A stretch of DNA of 64,000 nucleotides from Planctomycetota bacterium (GCA_029259945.1 JAJDEF010000005.1:33629-97628); one strand, 5' to 3'. Counted from the stretch's first letter, positions 53,045 through 63,006 are shown. The notes: generated from the letters alone by a model not told the origin. Translations and numbers: made by a program.

Positions 53045-54070
53045 TTATCTTACGGGGGGCAGTAGGATGGGGGCGTTTCCTAGGGGGATTTGGGCCGTCT
53101 CGGTGGGCACGGGTTGGAAGGCAGTCGGGGTGGGGGAGTTGGTGGTGGGGTAGGGCTGTCCTGCTGCGTAGGTTGTTGAGGGCATGGGCGTTGGCAAGAT
53201 GTTGTCGTTTGTCGCGAGACTTGTGCTTGGGGGCAACTGGTTTGAATTGTCGTTGAGTTGTGCCAGCAAGGTCGCGGCAGGTTGCAACTGGGGATCGATG
53301 TGGGTCGCAGCGGTCAGGAAATGGATTGCGTCGGCTGGTTGTCCTCGCTCGTTCATCAGCACTCCCATATTGTAATGGGCGACCGCAGGTGGGTGGACTG
53401 TGGCCATTTGGGCTAAAGCTTCGTCGACTCGATTCATTTCGATCAGCACTTTGGCAAAGTTGTTGCGATACAACTTTTTCTGAGGTTGCAGGTGCGAAGC
53501 TTGGTCTAACAACTGGGCTGAAGCAGGCAACTGACCTGTTCGTGCGTAGCAGAGTGCTAGGTCGTTCAGCACTTTTGCGTCTTGTGGATGGGCCGTCGCT
53601 GCTTGTTGATAGATTTTGAGTGCCTCGTTCATTTGCCCCTTGCGATCTTCGAGCCGGGCTAATCCTAGCAACGCATCGCGGTGGTTGGGTTCCAGCGACA
53701 ACGCTTTTTGATACATGCTACGCGCATGGTCGGTATTGCCGCCTTGATCACTTAACTTGGCCATAGACATGTAGAGAGCAGCATTGGGAGGGCCCGAGGG
53801 AAACCCTAGTGAGATTGGGTCATGCTTCTGCGGCTTGAGAGGGGGGGCTGTAGGCTGCGAGTTGCCCATGCCTGGTATTATCGACGTGAGAGAAGAAGTG
53901 ATTCGCTCGGTAAAGCCGACCTTTTGAGTGAGTGCTAATTGCGCCGACGCTAGCTGCGTCTGTTGAGGATGCGATTGCTGGGCGACCCTGGGTCCTCCAG
54001 AAAAACCGGCACCGATGCATCCGGTCGCAGACGCGACCAATGCAAAGGTTAAGAAGCAATACTTTCCCAT
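53045..54070 (-). CDS. TPR lipoprotein of the Tad locus (TadD-like)
   Basis: A 341-residue protein from ATG 54070, with AAGGAGG 8 nt upstream. The N-terminus has a lipobox-like VASATGC (Cys about residue 18). Residues about 95-260 contain at least four TPR units (AALYMSMAKLSDQGGNTDHARSMYQKALSLEPNHRDALLGLARLE... and similar), and the tail is Pro/Thr-rich. TadD-type TPR lipoproteins help assemble the Tad secretin. It is the last gene of the minus-strand Tad run. Confidence 0.82.
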   Translation of the reverse strand: MGKYCFLTFALVASATGCIGAGFSGGPRVAQQSHPQQTQLASAQLALTQKVGFTERITSSLTSIIPGMGNSQPTAPPLKPQKHDPISLGFPSGPPNAALYMSMAKLSDQGGNTDHARSMYQKALSLEPNHRDALLGLARLEDRKGQMNEALKIYQQAATAHPQDAKVLNDLALCYARTGQLPASAQLLDQASHLQPQKKLYRNNFAKVLIEMNRVDEALAQMATVHPPAVAHYNMGVLMNERGQPADAIHFLTAATHIDPQLQPAATLLAQLNDNSNQLPPSTSLATNDNILPTPMPSTTYAAGQPYPTTNSPTPTAFQPVPTETAQIPLGNAPILLPPVR

Positions 54071-54162
54071 GTTATCACCCTCCTTGGCGATAATTCTTGA
54101 CGCATCCGGCACCTGGCCGAAAATGGTCAAGTCCCATTCTCTGGTGTACTCAAAGCACGTGT

Positions 54163-54729
54163 TTACTCATTTGACGATCCATCGTCGGCGGGCAACACGG
54201 GTGGCGGTTGATTTGTTTGGAAACCAACAAAAATGTGATCGACGGTCGCTGCAGGATGTCCCTCAGCAACAATATGCGTATCGTTGATATCCAGTGGCCC
54301 CACGCCTGGGCTCATATTACTTGCCCAGCGATTGATGGAATCAACCCGGCTTGCTGTTTGCGATTCATTTACGGCTCGTTGCACAAAGATGTTGCGGCGA
54401 TGTTGTGGTGTTTGCGTAAGAATCCAATTGACTTTAAGCTTGCCTGCTTCGGTCAACTCATTGGTGTCAGGATCGAAATGATAGGTGCCTAGCAGATTTT
54501 GCCTTCGCCAACCATTGTTCACCATGACGTCATAAGCGCTGAGTACCGAACGTCGTGCCGTCGGCACATATTGGGCTGGCCAATCGACGTTGGCGTGGTA
54601 GCCTGCGTGGAAAGCATGCAGCGTAGGCGTATTACGACACTGGCAGCTGCGGCAAGACTGGGCATTGGTTTGGGCAGTCGTACAAACGGCGAGTAATACC
54701 GCGATCGCGGAAACGAGTGAGAGTCTCAT
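54163..54729 (-). CDS. Exported protein of unknown function in the Tad locus
   Basis: A 188-residue protein with a signal peptide (about residues 1-24, ending TNAQS) and CRSCQC right after it. The middle contains LGTYHFDPDTNELTEAGKLKVNWILTQTPQHRRNIFVQR, which somewhat resembles the DPDT/LT-x-x-G-x-x-(KR) pattern of periplasmic OmpA-like sequences, but no OmpA motif is complete. Its place between TadC and the TPR lipoprotein suggests a role in pilus assembly; this is an inference. Confidence 0.65.
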   Translation of the reverse strand: MRLSLVSAIAVLLAVCTTAQTNAQSCRSCQCRNTPTLHAFHAGYHANVDWPAQYVPTARRSVLSAYDVMVNNGWRRQNLLGTYHFDPDTNELTEAGKLKVNWILTQTPQHRRNIFVQRAVNESQTASRVDSINRWASNMSPGVGPLDINDTHIVAEGHPAATVDHIFVGFQTNQPPPVLPADDGSSNE

Positions 54730-54900
54730 ATTTCTGGGTCCTATGACGCGGTATTAAAGCGTGTGAGACGTACTGCGGGAGCTCGGAAGATTCCAAGCCA
54801 GCTTGCGCAACGTACACATCACATCCGCCGTCATTATCGTCAGAATAGGGATTTGCCCTTCGTTACTTCTGGTCGAACTAGACTCTTCTACCTGGCTTTC

Positions 54901-55884
54901 CTATCCTCCGCCATTCATCGACGGGAACAGTTCGTTTACCATGGTGATAGCAGCTGGCCCTACTAGCACGATGAAGATTGCTGGAAAGATGAAGAGAACC
55001 AGCGGAAAGATCAGCTTCACGGCGGTTTTAGCCGCTTTTTCTTCAGCCATTTGGCTGCGTCGGGTCCGCATTGAGTCGCTTTGAACACGTAATGCCTGGG
55101 CAATACTGGAGCCGAACTTGTCTGCTTGGATTAAGATCGCGGCTAGCGCCTTCAAATCTTCGACGCCGGTTCGAGCCCCCAGATCGTGTAACACGTCGTT
55201 GCGAGCTCGACCCATTTGCAGTTGGAAATTGCATAGGCTGAATTCCCCCGCAATGACACGGTAGGTTTTTTTCATCTCCTCGGCGACCTTACGCATTGCT
55301 TGATCGAGACCTAGTCCTGATTCGACGCAGACAACCATGAGGTCGAGTGCGTCGGGCAGGCTGTAGAAAATCTGATCTTTGCGATTTTTGGTGAGCAGCC
55401 ATAGCACGACTTCTGGCAGGAAAAAGGCAATACCAGCAATGATGCCAGCATAGGTTAACGAATCGGTATCGAGTCCGCGAGTCATCACGACCGTTCCACC
55501 GCCGAGTACGAAGCCGGAAACCAAGCCGACCATTTTCAGCGACCAATAGATCTCTGGGGCCTTCTCGCCACGGAATCCAGCTTGGGTCAGTTTTTCCTTC
55601 GCTTTGCTTACCTCTTCGGTCGTTTTTGGTTGCAAAGGCTTGGCCAAGGCAGGGGAGGCTTTTTCGAGCATCCTCGACATTGCGGTAGATTTACTTTTAC
55701 TATCATGCAGCAAGTCGGACTTTCGAGTGTTTGGTTCACGAATGTCTTCGAGACGTTGTTCGGCTCGTGGATTTCGGTTGGCGAAAAAATCGAGCAGCCA
55801 CCACGCGCCAGCAGCCGCGCAACCAAAGATGGCTAGGCGCATGACCAAGGGCGAATTCATTAGCTCAGCAAGGATGATAGGCAT
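54901..55884 (-). CDS. tadC: Tad pilus inner-membrane protein TadC
   Basis: A 327-residue T2SF-family protein with membrane segments near residues 10-30, 115-155 and 290-320. The conserved LPDALDLMVVCVESGLGLDQAMRKVAEEMK (about 180-209) and the QADKFGSSIAQALRVQSDSMRTRRSQ block (about 250-278) mark the GspF-like domain. It forms the inner-membrane platform with TadB. Its ATG lies one base past the TadB stop, so the genes are coupled. Confidence 0.92.
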   Translation of the reverse strand: MPIILAELMNSPLVMRLAIFGCAAAGAWWLLDFFANRNPRAEQRLEDIREPNTRKSDLLHDSKSKSTAMSRMLEKASPALAKPLQPKTTEEVSKAKEKLTQAGFRGEKAPEIYWSLKMVGLVSGFVLGGGTVVMTRGLDTDSLTYAGIIAGIAFFLPEVVLWLLTKNRKDQIFYSLPDALDLMVVCVESGLGLDQAMRKVAEEMKKTYRVIAGEFSLCNFQLQMGRARNDVLHDLGARTGVEDLKALAAILIQADKFGSSIAQALRVQSDSMRTRRSQMAEEKAAKTAVKLIFPLVLFIFPAIFIVLVGPAAITMVNELFPSMNGGG

Positions 55885-55885
55885 A

Positions 55886-56851
55886 TCAGACTCGAATGTT
55901 GACGATTTTACGAATCACTAGGGCACCGAAAATTTGCATCACGATGCCGACAACAAGCATTTTGCGGCCGAGTTCGTCGGTGAACAGCAGTTGGAGATAC
56001 TCGGGGTTCATGCGATAGACGGTAACAAATAGCAATGGTGGAAGGGCCAGCAGCACGACCCCCGACAAGCGACCTTCACCGGTTAACGCTTGAACTTGTC
56101 CGCGAATTTTGAAACGTTCGCGAATCAACCTGCCAATTTTGTCGAGGATTTCTGCTAAGTCACCACCCGTTTGTCGTTGCAGGACGATAGCAGTGGCGAA
56201 GAACCTAAGGTCGAGGTTGGGGATGCGTTCGGTTAGATTTTCTAAAGCTTCTTCAAACGGAATCCCCAGATTTTGTTCCTCGAAGACTTGGCCAAACTCT
56301 TTGGCAATCGGGTCGGAACCTTCTTGGGCGACGAGGTGAAAGCCTGCGGCTAGACTATGGCCAGCTCGTAGAGCCCGGGAGATTAGTTCGAGTGCATCGG
56401 GCAACTGAGCGGCAAATTTTCCAAAGCGTTTTTTACGTCGAAACATCAGCCACAACAGAGGGAGTGTGCCAAAAGCTAGCCCGACAAACGGAGCAATCCC
56501 AAGGTGCAGCCCTAGGTAGCCACTCAAAGTCGTCGCGGCGGCCCCGATGCTTATTGAGACCCCCAAGAACATGCCCACAGACATGTTGGCTTCGGCTTGT
56601 TCGAATAGCCGGCTCAGATTGAACCAATTCGACAGAAGCAACTCAAGCGTTGACTTGCCTTCGTTTTGCGAAATTAGCTGAGAAATTTGGGATAGATTTG
56701 CAGGGTCGAGCTGGTCGCTTTTGCTTGTTAGGCTGCTTAGCCGATCTTCGACTTGCAAGATCGACTTATCGCGAAAAAACATCGCAGCACCGACAATCAG
56801 CGTGACTACGCCGACAAAAACGGCACCGATGATGAAAATGCTTGGTAGCAT
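55886..56851 (-). CDS. tadB: Tad pilus inner-membrane protein TadB
   Basis: A 321-residue T2SF-family protein starting at ATG 56851 (MLPSIFIIGAVFVGVVTLIVG); a longer in-frame reading to 57409 overlaps tadA and is rejected. The core is LPDALELISRALRAGHSLAAGFHLVAQE (about residues 155-182) with RFFATAIVLQRQTGGDLAEILDKIG (about 214-238). TadB pairs with TadC as the pilus platform. Spacing to tadA is 116 bp. Confidence 0.92.
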   Translation of the reverse strand: MLPSIFIIGAVFVGVVTLIVGAAMFFRDKSILQVEDRLSSLTSKSDQLDPANLSQISQLISQNEGKSTLELLLSNWFNLSRLFEQAEANMSVGMFLGVSISIGAAATTLSGYLGLHLGIAPFVGLAFGTLPLLWLMFRRKKRFGKFAAQLPDALELISRALRAGHSLAAGFHLVAQEGSDPIAKEFGQVFEEQNLGIPFEEALENLTERIPNLDLRFFATAIVLQRQTGGDLAEILDKIGRLIRERFKIRGQVQALTGEGRLSGVVLLALPPLLFVTVYRMNPEYLQLLFTDELGRKMLVVGIVMQIFGALVIRKIVNIRV

Positions 56852-56967
56852 AATTGACTCACAATAATAATGAGGACAGATTCTTGAGTATGTCTTGTTA
56901 AGCAGATGTGTTGCAAAAAATTGACCCGCCGGGGCCCCCTCTGTTTTCCCCGACAGGTCGCATTGCG

Positions 56968-58293
56968 TTAGTCGCGAAGCATGATTCGTTCTCGGAATGC
57001 GCTGGCGGGGAGACGCACTCCGTGGGCTTCTAGTCTTGAAATAAAGGTGGGCCTGATGCCGGTTGCCATGAAATAACCCTTCGCGCGTCCATTCTCGTCG
57101 ATGCCTTCTTGCTCGAATTTGAAGATATCTTGCATGACAATCGTTTCTTGTTCCATGCCAAGAATTTCTGTGATTGCCGTCACTTTGCGAGGCCCGCCGG
57201 TCAAGCGGTTTACTTGGACGATTAAATCGACCGCGCTGGCAATCTGAGTTCGCATTGCCCGCATAGGCATATCGAAGCCACCCATCATGATCATGGTTTC
57301 TAAACGTGAAATAGCATCGCGCGGGGTGTTGGCATGGCAGGTCGTTAACGAACCATCGTGGCCGGTGTTCATTGCTTGGAGCATGTCGAGCGTTTCGGCA
57401 CCGCGACATTCGCCGATGATGATTCGGTCGGGCCGCATACGCAGACAGTTGCGGACTAAGTCGGTCGCCGAAATTCGTCCTTTGCCTTCAATGTTTGCTG
57501 GGCGTGTTTCGAGACGAACGACATGGTTTTGCTGAAGTTGCAATTCGGCAGCGTCTTCGATGGTGACGATACGGTCATCGTTGGAGATGAAGCTCGACAG
57601 AGTATTGAGTAGCGTTGTTTTTCCAGAGCCGGTACCACCAGAGATGATGATATTGAGGTGTGCTTTCATTGCACCTTCAAGCAGCATGACCATCTCGGGC
57701 GTCATGCTTTTGAAGTTGAGTAGATCTTCGAGTTTCAAGGGGTTGGAACCAAAACGACGTATCGTCACACTTGGGCCATCGAGCGCAAGTGGCGGGATGA
57801 TTGCATTTACCCGCGAGCCGTCTTGCAAGCGAGCATCGACCATAGGGCAGACTTCGTCGACCCGACGACCCACCTTCGAAACGATTCGATCGATAATCTG
57901 CAGCAAGTGCTTGTCATCTCGAAACGACACATCTGTTTTCTGCAGGTTCCCGTTGTTTTCGACAAAAACGCTTTTGGGACCATTGATCATAATTTCGCTG
58001 ATCGCTGGATCTTTCAGCAGCATTTCCAACGGGCCGAGACCAAATGTTTCGTCGAGCACTTCATCGATGAGGCGGTCGCGTTCGGTTCGGTTGAGGAATG
58101 TGTTTTCGGTGTCGCAAAGATGTTCGACGACTAACCGTATTTCACGCCGTAGTACATCACCTTGCATGTCGCCAACGTGCGAAAGGTCGAGCTTGTCGAC
58201 CAACTTCGAATGGATATTCTGCTTGAGTTTTTCAAACTCCGCTTGTTTTTCTTGGGAGTCTGCAGGCGGAAGCGTGGCGTTGATTTTGGTCAT
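56968..58293 (-). CDS. tadA: Tad pilus assembly ATPase TadA/CpaF
   Basis: A 441-residue secretion ATPase that powers Flp pilus assembly. Visible are Walker [16 protein letters not shown] (about residue 218), the Asp/Glu boxes around [14 protein letters not shown] (about 245) and Walker [30 protein letters not shown] (about 282-310). An N-terminal helical domain (about 20-170) precedes. It is a single-domain CpaF type with no FHA or receiver domain attached. Confidence 0.95.
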   Translation of the reverse strand: MTKINATLPPADSQEKQAEFEKLKQNIHSKLVDKLDLSHVGDMQGDVLRREIRLVVEHLCDTENTFLNRTERDRLIDEVLDETFGLGPLEMLLKDPAISEIMINGPKSVFVENNGNLQKTDVSFRDDKHLLQIIDRIVSKVGRRVDEVCPMVDARLQDGSRVNAIIPPLALDGPSVTIRRFGSNPLKLEDLLNFKSMTPEMVMLLEGAMKAHLNIIISGGTGSGKTTLLNTLSSFISNDDRIVTIEDAAELQLQQNHVVRLETRPANIEGKGRISATDLVRNCLRMRPDRIIIGECRGAETLDMLQAMNTGHDGSLTTCHANTPRDAISRLETMIMMGGFDMPMRAMRTQIASAVDLIVQVNRLTGGPRKVTAITEILGMEQETIVMQDIFKFEQEGIDENGRAKGYFMATGIRPTFISRLEAHGVRLPASAFRERIMLRD

Positions 58294-58626
58294 AAGAAGC
58301 GTTCTCAGCTTACAAATCCTCGGCGAATTGACACCAGGATTGGCGTTTTTAGCCGTTGGGAGGTGATTTTTACTTTGTGTGCATCTTCTGTTTTCAGGCG
58401 AACTTCACTAAACGAAAAGATGCGGTTTCGGCTGATCCTCCGCCTATCGCAAAGTATTCCGTCAGAAAAACATAGCTCATATCCCGCATGATCTGTGTCT
58501 GATTGATCGCCGGATTTGGGCAAACAATTAGCTCGCGGTGAATGTAGGGTCTGTGCGGGTTCTGCCGACATTAGCCGGAGCAGAGTGCGATGGCCCAAGA
58601 GCGGGCCTAGAGAGAGGCTGCTAGAG
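58294..58626. other. 333-bp gap within the Tad locus
   Basis: The space between tadZ and tadA holds no supported gene. A 31-codon reading frame on the minus strand (about 58397-58492) has no ribosome site and no recognisable content. A promoter for tadA could lie here, but none is obvious. Confidence 0.4.
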
Positions 58627-59823
58627 TTACTTGGCAGGCCATAGATTGAGCCAACGACGGCTTTTCGACTCGTTGGCATCGTCGTCGGGTTGCTTGCCGC
58701 TAAGAGCGTCGCTCAGTTGGCAGATTGAATTGGTGATTCCTGCCTTAGGGGCATGCTGCAAGAGCGGTACGCCGTTGTTGCGTACCTCAACCATCACTCG
58801 GAAATCGTTGGGGACTTGCCAGTAGATATCCCGCCCAATGGTTTCCTGGGCTTTTTTCAAGCTGATTTGTCCGCTGTCTTGGCCCACCCGGTTGACAATG
58901 ATTTTAATTTTTTCGCGTAATACGGGGTCGTCGTCGAAGGTCATCATCAATCGGACGACATTTCTTAGGCAGGGCAAGTCGAGCTGGGTGACCATCAGCG
59001 TATCATCCGACATTCGAATGGCTTCCATGTCGAGTTCGCTGTAGCTCTTTGAAGTGTCGATCACGATATGCGTGAAAGATGTTTTGAGTAGGCCAATGAT
59101 TCGTTGTAGGCTGTCGGGGGTGATGAGCCGTGCGTCTTCGAGTTGTACTGGGCGCGGGAGCAAGTGAAGCCCAGACGAATGCTTGGTGAGTGACTTTTTT
59201 AGCAGGGTCAAATCGAGTCGTTCGATGTTCTGGGCTACGTCCGCGAGTGTGTACTCGGGGATCGTATCGAGAAAGACGTCGGCATCTCCTAAGGCAACAT
59301 CAAGATCGATCAATACGACCGAGTTGGACCGATCGGCAGCCAGCGAGCAGCTAAGGTTTACCGCGATGCTGGACGATCCCACCCCGCCTGTTGCACCGGC
59401 AACAGAAATTATCTGACACCCTTGGCTACCCGTATCGATGTCCTGCGAGGTTTGACGGAAAACACGTTGGAGTGCTGCGGTCAGGTCTTCTTCTTTGAGT
59501 GGTTCGGTGAGAAATTCTTTCGCCCCAGCTCGCATCGACTCTAGAATCAGGCGGCCATCGGTTGAGTTGCTAGAAACGAGAAGCGTACATCCTGGTTCGC
59601 GGGCGGTAATCTCTGCGACGAGTTCGATCGCCTTGTCTGGGTCGCTGTCCATCGCAATCAGGCCGATTTCAGGCTTTGTTTGCTCGATGACATCGGCGAA
59701 AAATTCGTACCTTGAGCACTCGGCTTCCAGCCAAACGATGTCTAATCCCAAGAGGACAGCCTTCAGGCTTTCCCTGTTGGCGTCATTGGGATCGACTACT
59801 GCGATACGAAGTACGTTAGCCAT
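58627..59823 (-). CDS. cpaE: Tad pilus localisation protein TadZ/CpaE
   Basis: A 398-residue protein. The first 120 residues form a receiver-like domain (IAVVDPNDANRESLKAVLLG), and the rest a MinD/ParA-like ATPase. The P-loop is GATGGVGSSSIAVNLS (about residue 138) and lacks the usual catalytic Lys of KGGVGKS/T, as known for TadZ/CpaE proteins. VVLIDLDVALGDADVFL follows as the second motif. It should place the pilus machine at the pole. It is separated from the secretin gene by a palindromic element. Confidence 0.9.
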   Translation of the reverse strand: MANVLRIAVVDPNDANRESLKAVLLGLDIVWLEAECSRYEFFADVIEQTKPEIGLIAMDSDPDKAIELVAEITAREPGCTLLVSSNSTDGRLILESMRAGAKEFLTEPLKEEDLTAALQRVFRQTSQDIDTGSQGCQIISVAGATGGVGSSSIAVNLSCSLAADRSNSVVLIDLDVALGDADVFLDTIPEYTLADVAQNIERLDLTLLKKSLTKHSSGLHLLPRPVQLEDARLITPDSLQRIIGLLKTSFTHIVIDTSKSYSELDMEAIRMSDDTLMVTQLDLPCLRNVVRLMMTFDDDPVLREKIKIIVNRVGQDSGQISLKKAQETIGRDIYWQVPNDFRVMVEVRNNGVPLLQHAPKAGITNSICQLSDALSGKQPDDDANESKSRRWLNLWPAK

Positions 59824-59847
59824 AATTGTTTTTGGATACAGGTAATG

Positions 59848-59940
59848 TTGTGGGAGGCGTCTCCGACGCCGCTCGTTTTGAAATTAGCGACTTTCGGCGT
59901 CCGGAGACGCCTCCTACAGAATGAGGAGACTCCTCCCACA
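59848..59940. repeat. GGCGTCTCC palindromic element within the Tad locus
   Basis: Arms TTGTGGGAGGCGTCTCCG (from 59848) and GGCGTCCGGAGACGCCTCC (from 59896) form a long hairpin, followed by a partial third copy, GGAGACTCCTCCCACA (59925-59940). The inner arms match the element at 973-1079. It fills most of the 128-bp gap between the secretin gene and tadZ. Confidence 0.8.
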
Positions 59941-59951
59941 GGAATGACTGA

Positions 59952-61631
59952 CTACTCTACGTCGTATCCTATAGGACCAATCAGCCCTGGGGTCGTTGTG
60001 CCGCCGGCCGTCTGACGTTGAGCATTTCGATACGGTATTTTTTCACGGCTAAACTGCGATGGCATTTGGTTTCGTAATCGCAGCTCTGGTTGTTGCATGG
60101 TGCTGGAATCGGGAAGCTCTTGTGGAACTGGGACCGTTTCTAGACGGGGTACCGCTGGCAAGGAGCTTGGCGTCTCAGCTTCCGTTGGTTCGCCATAGGA
60201 CTCAGTGACTTGGCCAGACTCGCCATCGCTTGCGTAGGCAGGTAGGCCAACGGGTGCGCTGTAACACCCATCGCCAACGCCGCAATTTCCGTCAGGTCCA
60301 CATGGCCCGCAAGAAGGCACTTCGAGATGTCCGCCAAAGTAGAGTTGGCAATTCGAGGGTGAGACGCTTTCCATGCCAGGGCCGCAGGCTGGCACCTGAT
60401 GAGGATCCATGCCGTCTGCAAATTCTGGAGTGACCATGATTAAAAGCTCGATTTCATTGACCTCTTCCTTTACACTTCGAAACGCAGCCCCGATGTAGGG
60501 AAGGTCGCTCACGAAAGGCAATCCACGTTTGACGGAGTCGACTCGAGTCTGTACCAGACCGGCTAATGCTAGCGTCTGTCCTGTTTTTAGCTCGACGCCA
60601 GTATCGACATAGCTCGTCTTAAACGCAGGAATGGGAGTTCCGTTGAGATCCACGCCTCGTGTATCATCAACTTCGCTTACCTCGGATCGTACTTCGAGTC
60701 GAACGTTACCGTTGCCCAATACGATGGGGACAAAGTCAACCTTGGTACCAAATTCCTTGTATTCGACCGCCGTCTGCCCTAAGCCCGAGGGGACGAGGAT
60801 TGGCAACTCTCCTCCGACGAGAAATTTTGCTGGTCGGCCGCTGATGGTGGCAATTGTTGGATCCGCCAATATTTTGGCAACATTGTTTCGTTGGAGTGCT
60901 TCAAAGACCGCAGTGAAGGTGTCTCCACCGTCAATAACTCCAAAACGAAATGTTTCGGCATCGGCTGAAATGCTGGCAATACTGGAAGAAACGATGCTGG
61001 TTCCGCTCGCTTGCGTCCAATCGATGCCCAGGCTGCGTAACTTTGTCCGCGAGACCTCCATTACCTTTACTTTGAGCATCACTTGCTGGACACCGCCGAC
61101 GGTGATGTTGTTGATTACCTTCGGTGCGTAATCTTCGGCCAGACGGATGATGGGGCTGACGGCTTCGGGGCGCTCGACAAAGCCTTCGAGCACTAAACTG
61201 TTGGTCAAACGGACTACTTTTATCGAGGATTTTGGGAAGAGGCGTTTCAGCGCGTGTTGCAGTTCGCGAACATCGCCGTAAATCATTACGTCCACGGTGA
61301 AGACATTGTCGTCTTCATCCCACAGGTTGACTTGGGTGACACCAGGCTTGCGGGCGGCTAGTTGGATTTGATTGGCGCTCAGCGCTGTCACGGAGACGAG
61401 GTCAGGATTGTTGACCACCATGCGTGGGATGCGTTTTTCGAGCGTGAGGATGCGGCTTGAATTGACCGTCATCTCCATACGCTCGGTGCCATTGGTGATG
61501 TGGCGAATCACTTTCGATTGCGCGTGCGCCGTGCTGCCAGTGATGGCTAACAACCCAGTTAGGCCCAGGGCCAGTCGAACGAGTGTCGATCGGGTGCCGA
61601 CGAGTGTGCGCGGAGAATAGTTGGCGACCAT
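59952..61631 (-). CDS. cpaC: Tad pilus secretin RcpA/CpaC with Cys-rich tail
   Basis: A 559-residue outer-membrane secretin that forms the Flp pilus channel. A signal peptide (about residues 1-37, ending AHAQS) is followed by a pilus/BON-like N domain (RILTLEKRIPRMVVNNPDLVSV) and the secretin core (VPIVLGNGNVRLEVRSEVSEVDDTRGV; QTLALAGLVQTRVDSVKRGLPFVSDLPYIGAAFRS, about 345-380). Beyond the secretin core a Cys/Gly-rich segment (about 410-460) carries 8 or 9 Cys residues, an unusual addition. GAAGGAAG-like purines and AAGG precede the ATG. Confidence 0.92.
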   Translation of the reverse strand: MVANYSPRTLVGTRSTLVRLALGLTGLLAITGSTAHAQSKVIRHITNGTERMEMTVNSSRILTLEKRIPRMVVNNPDLVSVTALSANQIQLAARKPGVTQVNLWDEDDNVFTVDVMIYGDVRELQHALKRLFPKSSIKVVRLTNSLVLEGFVERPEAVSPIIRLAEDYAPKVINNITVGGVQQVMLKVKVMEVSRTKLRSLGIDWTQASGTSIVSSSIASISADAETFRFGVIDGGDTFTAVFEALQRNNVAKILADPTIATISGRPAKFLVGGELPILVPSGLGQTAVEYKEFGTKVDFVPIVLGNGNVRLEVRSEVSEVDDTRGVDLNGTPIPAFKTSYVDTGVELKTGQTLALAGLVQTRVDSVKRGLPFVSDLPYIGAAFRSVKEEVNEIELLIMVTPEFADGMDPHQVPACGPGMESVSPSNCQLYFGGHLEVPSCGPCGPDGNCGVGDGCYSAPVGLPAYASDGESGQVTESYGEPTEAETPSSLPAVPRLETVPVPQELPDSSTMQQPELRLRNQMPSQFSREKIPYRNAQRQTAGGTTTPGLIGPIGYDVE

Positions 61632-61749
61632 CCTTGTACTTCCTTCGCATTGAAATCAACTGGCCAGCGATCGTCGTGTGATGAGGACAAACTGACAAGC
61701 CGTTTAGGTTTGTGACGTCCTTGCCGCAAACCGGGAAATTTGTGAATAA

Positions 61750-62790
61750 CTATTGCTTCAAATCAATCGGAAATTCTTCGTCGCTGCCGCCTGCAGGAGT
61801 CTGCTTGGTTTCGGCGTTCACGGCACCAACGGCCCCGAGGTTTTGTCCGTTACCGGGGCTATTGTTCTCTACGTTCAGAGGTTCACCCGTCTCGTTAGAG
61901 AACTGCAGTTCTTGAACCTGGTCGGGGTAGATGACTCTCATCTTGAACGGTGGATCGACGGCGGTCACGACATTTTGCTGGAGAGCCCCTTGGATCGCGT
62001 TCACTAATCCTAGGGAACTGGCCCCTTCGTTTTCCCGGGTCGATTTTTGTTCGAGTTCGCGGTTGTTGGCATCGCTTCGAGCAAGAATGTCGTCGATCGA
62101 TTGTTCCCAGTCTTCGACAATTTTGTCGTCGTCGGGATGCCGTGGGATCAGGCTGATTTCGCCGAGGTTTTCGGCGGTGGTAAGGCGGTTTGCCTGCTGT
62201 GGAGTGACGACTAAGGAGACCGTCTTAGCGACAGTACGTCCTTCCTCTCCATCTCCAGAGCGTTGGACTGCTTGATCGACTGCGTAAACGCGAATATTTT
62301 GCAGGATAATTTTGGTGACGGACAGCGCGATATTCTTTCGCGGGTTTCGTTCTACGTAAAGCTGAAGATCGACACGGTCGCCTGGGCTTAGTAGCCCGGC
62401 AGCACTTTTGCGAGCGTCGACGGAGACGGTTTTCAATCGCATCCCCTTAGGAATACCAGCGATAGGATCGTGCGACTGGCCTTTGGCCAGGAACTTGCCA
62501 TCGAGCAGGGGTTCACCATCAAAGATAATGGAACGAGGGCGGCGATCTTCGATCTCTTCCCAGGTGGTGATGGCTCCTACCGGAACTTTGTCCTTGGGCC
62601 ATTCTTGAAGTGAGACCATGCTCTCATCAACCGGATCGCCCAAGTTGATGTTCTTTAGCGCCACATAGATGGGCACCGTCTCGACAACGGCCTGATTCTT
62701 GCTATCAAGAACTTGGCTAATGCCAATCGAAGCGACTAGGCCGCAGCCGAGTGCAAGAGCTAGTAATAAAATTGACTTGGGACGCATCAT
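61750..62790 (-). CDS. cpaB: Tad pilus assembly protein CpaB
   Basis: A 346-residue protein with one N-terminal membrane segment (about residues 5-25). The SAF-like domain (PIYVALKNINLGDPVDESMVSLQEWPKDKVPVG, about 42-75) and RcpC/CpaB domain (KGMRLKTVSVDARKSAAGLLSPGDRVDLQL, about 134-165) are clear. It ends in a Gly/Ser/Asn-rich tail. CpaB is thought to link the secretin to the cell wall. The ATG pair at 62790/62787 follows a GGGGGGG run. Confidence 0.9.
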   Translation of the reverse strand: MMRPKSILLLALALGCGLVASIGISQVLDSKNQAVVETVPIYVALKNINLGDPVDESMVSLQEWPKDKVPVGAITTWEEIEDRRPRSIIFDGEPLLDGKFLAKGQSHDPIAGIPKGMRLKTVSVDARKSAAGLLSPGDRVDLQLYVERNPRKNIALSVTKIILQNIRVYAVDQAVQRSGDGEEGRTVAKTVSLVVTPQQANRLTTAENLGEISLIPRHPDDDKIVEDWEQSIDDILARSDANNRELEQKSTRENEGASSLGLVNAIQGALQQNVVTAVDPPFKMRVIYPDQVQELQFSNETGEPLNVENNSPGNGQNLGAVGAVNAETKQTPAGGSDEEFPIDLKQ

Positions 62791-63006
62791 ACCCCCCCGG
62801 CATGAGGTCAGAATCTATCTGCAACAAGGCGTGGCAACGCTACCACTCCCATAATGCTATGCCACGAGTGGTTGTTGAGGGTTCAGCCTCAACCTCGATA
62901 GGCTACATAGCTTGTCGTTGTCTTCGGCACAGTTGATATAAACCGTCCAGACTATTCGAGTAGAATGGTTAGTTCGACGTTTGAGTCGCGAGTTTCGCTA
63001 GCAACG

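Noticed and set aside
57560..58366. A 268-codon frame antisense to tadA
   Set aside because: It mirrors a conserved ATPase gene with clear motifs; the antisense product is Ser/Arg-rich and matches nothing.
58397..58492. A 31-codon frame in the gap between tadZ and tadA
   Set aside because: No ribosome site, no membrane or pilin pattern and no other support.
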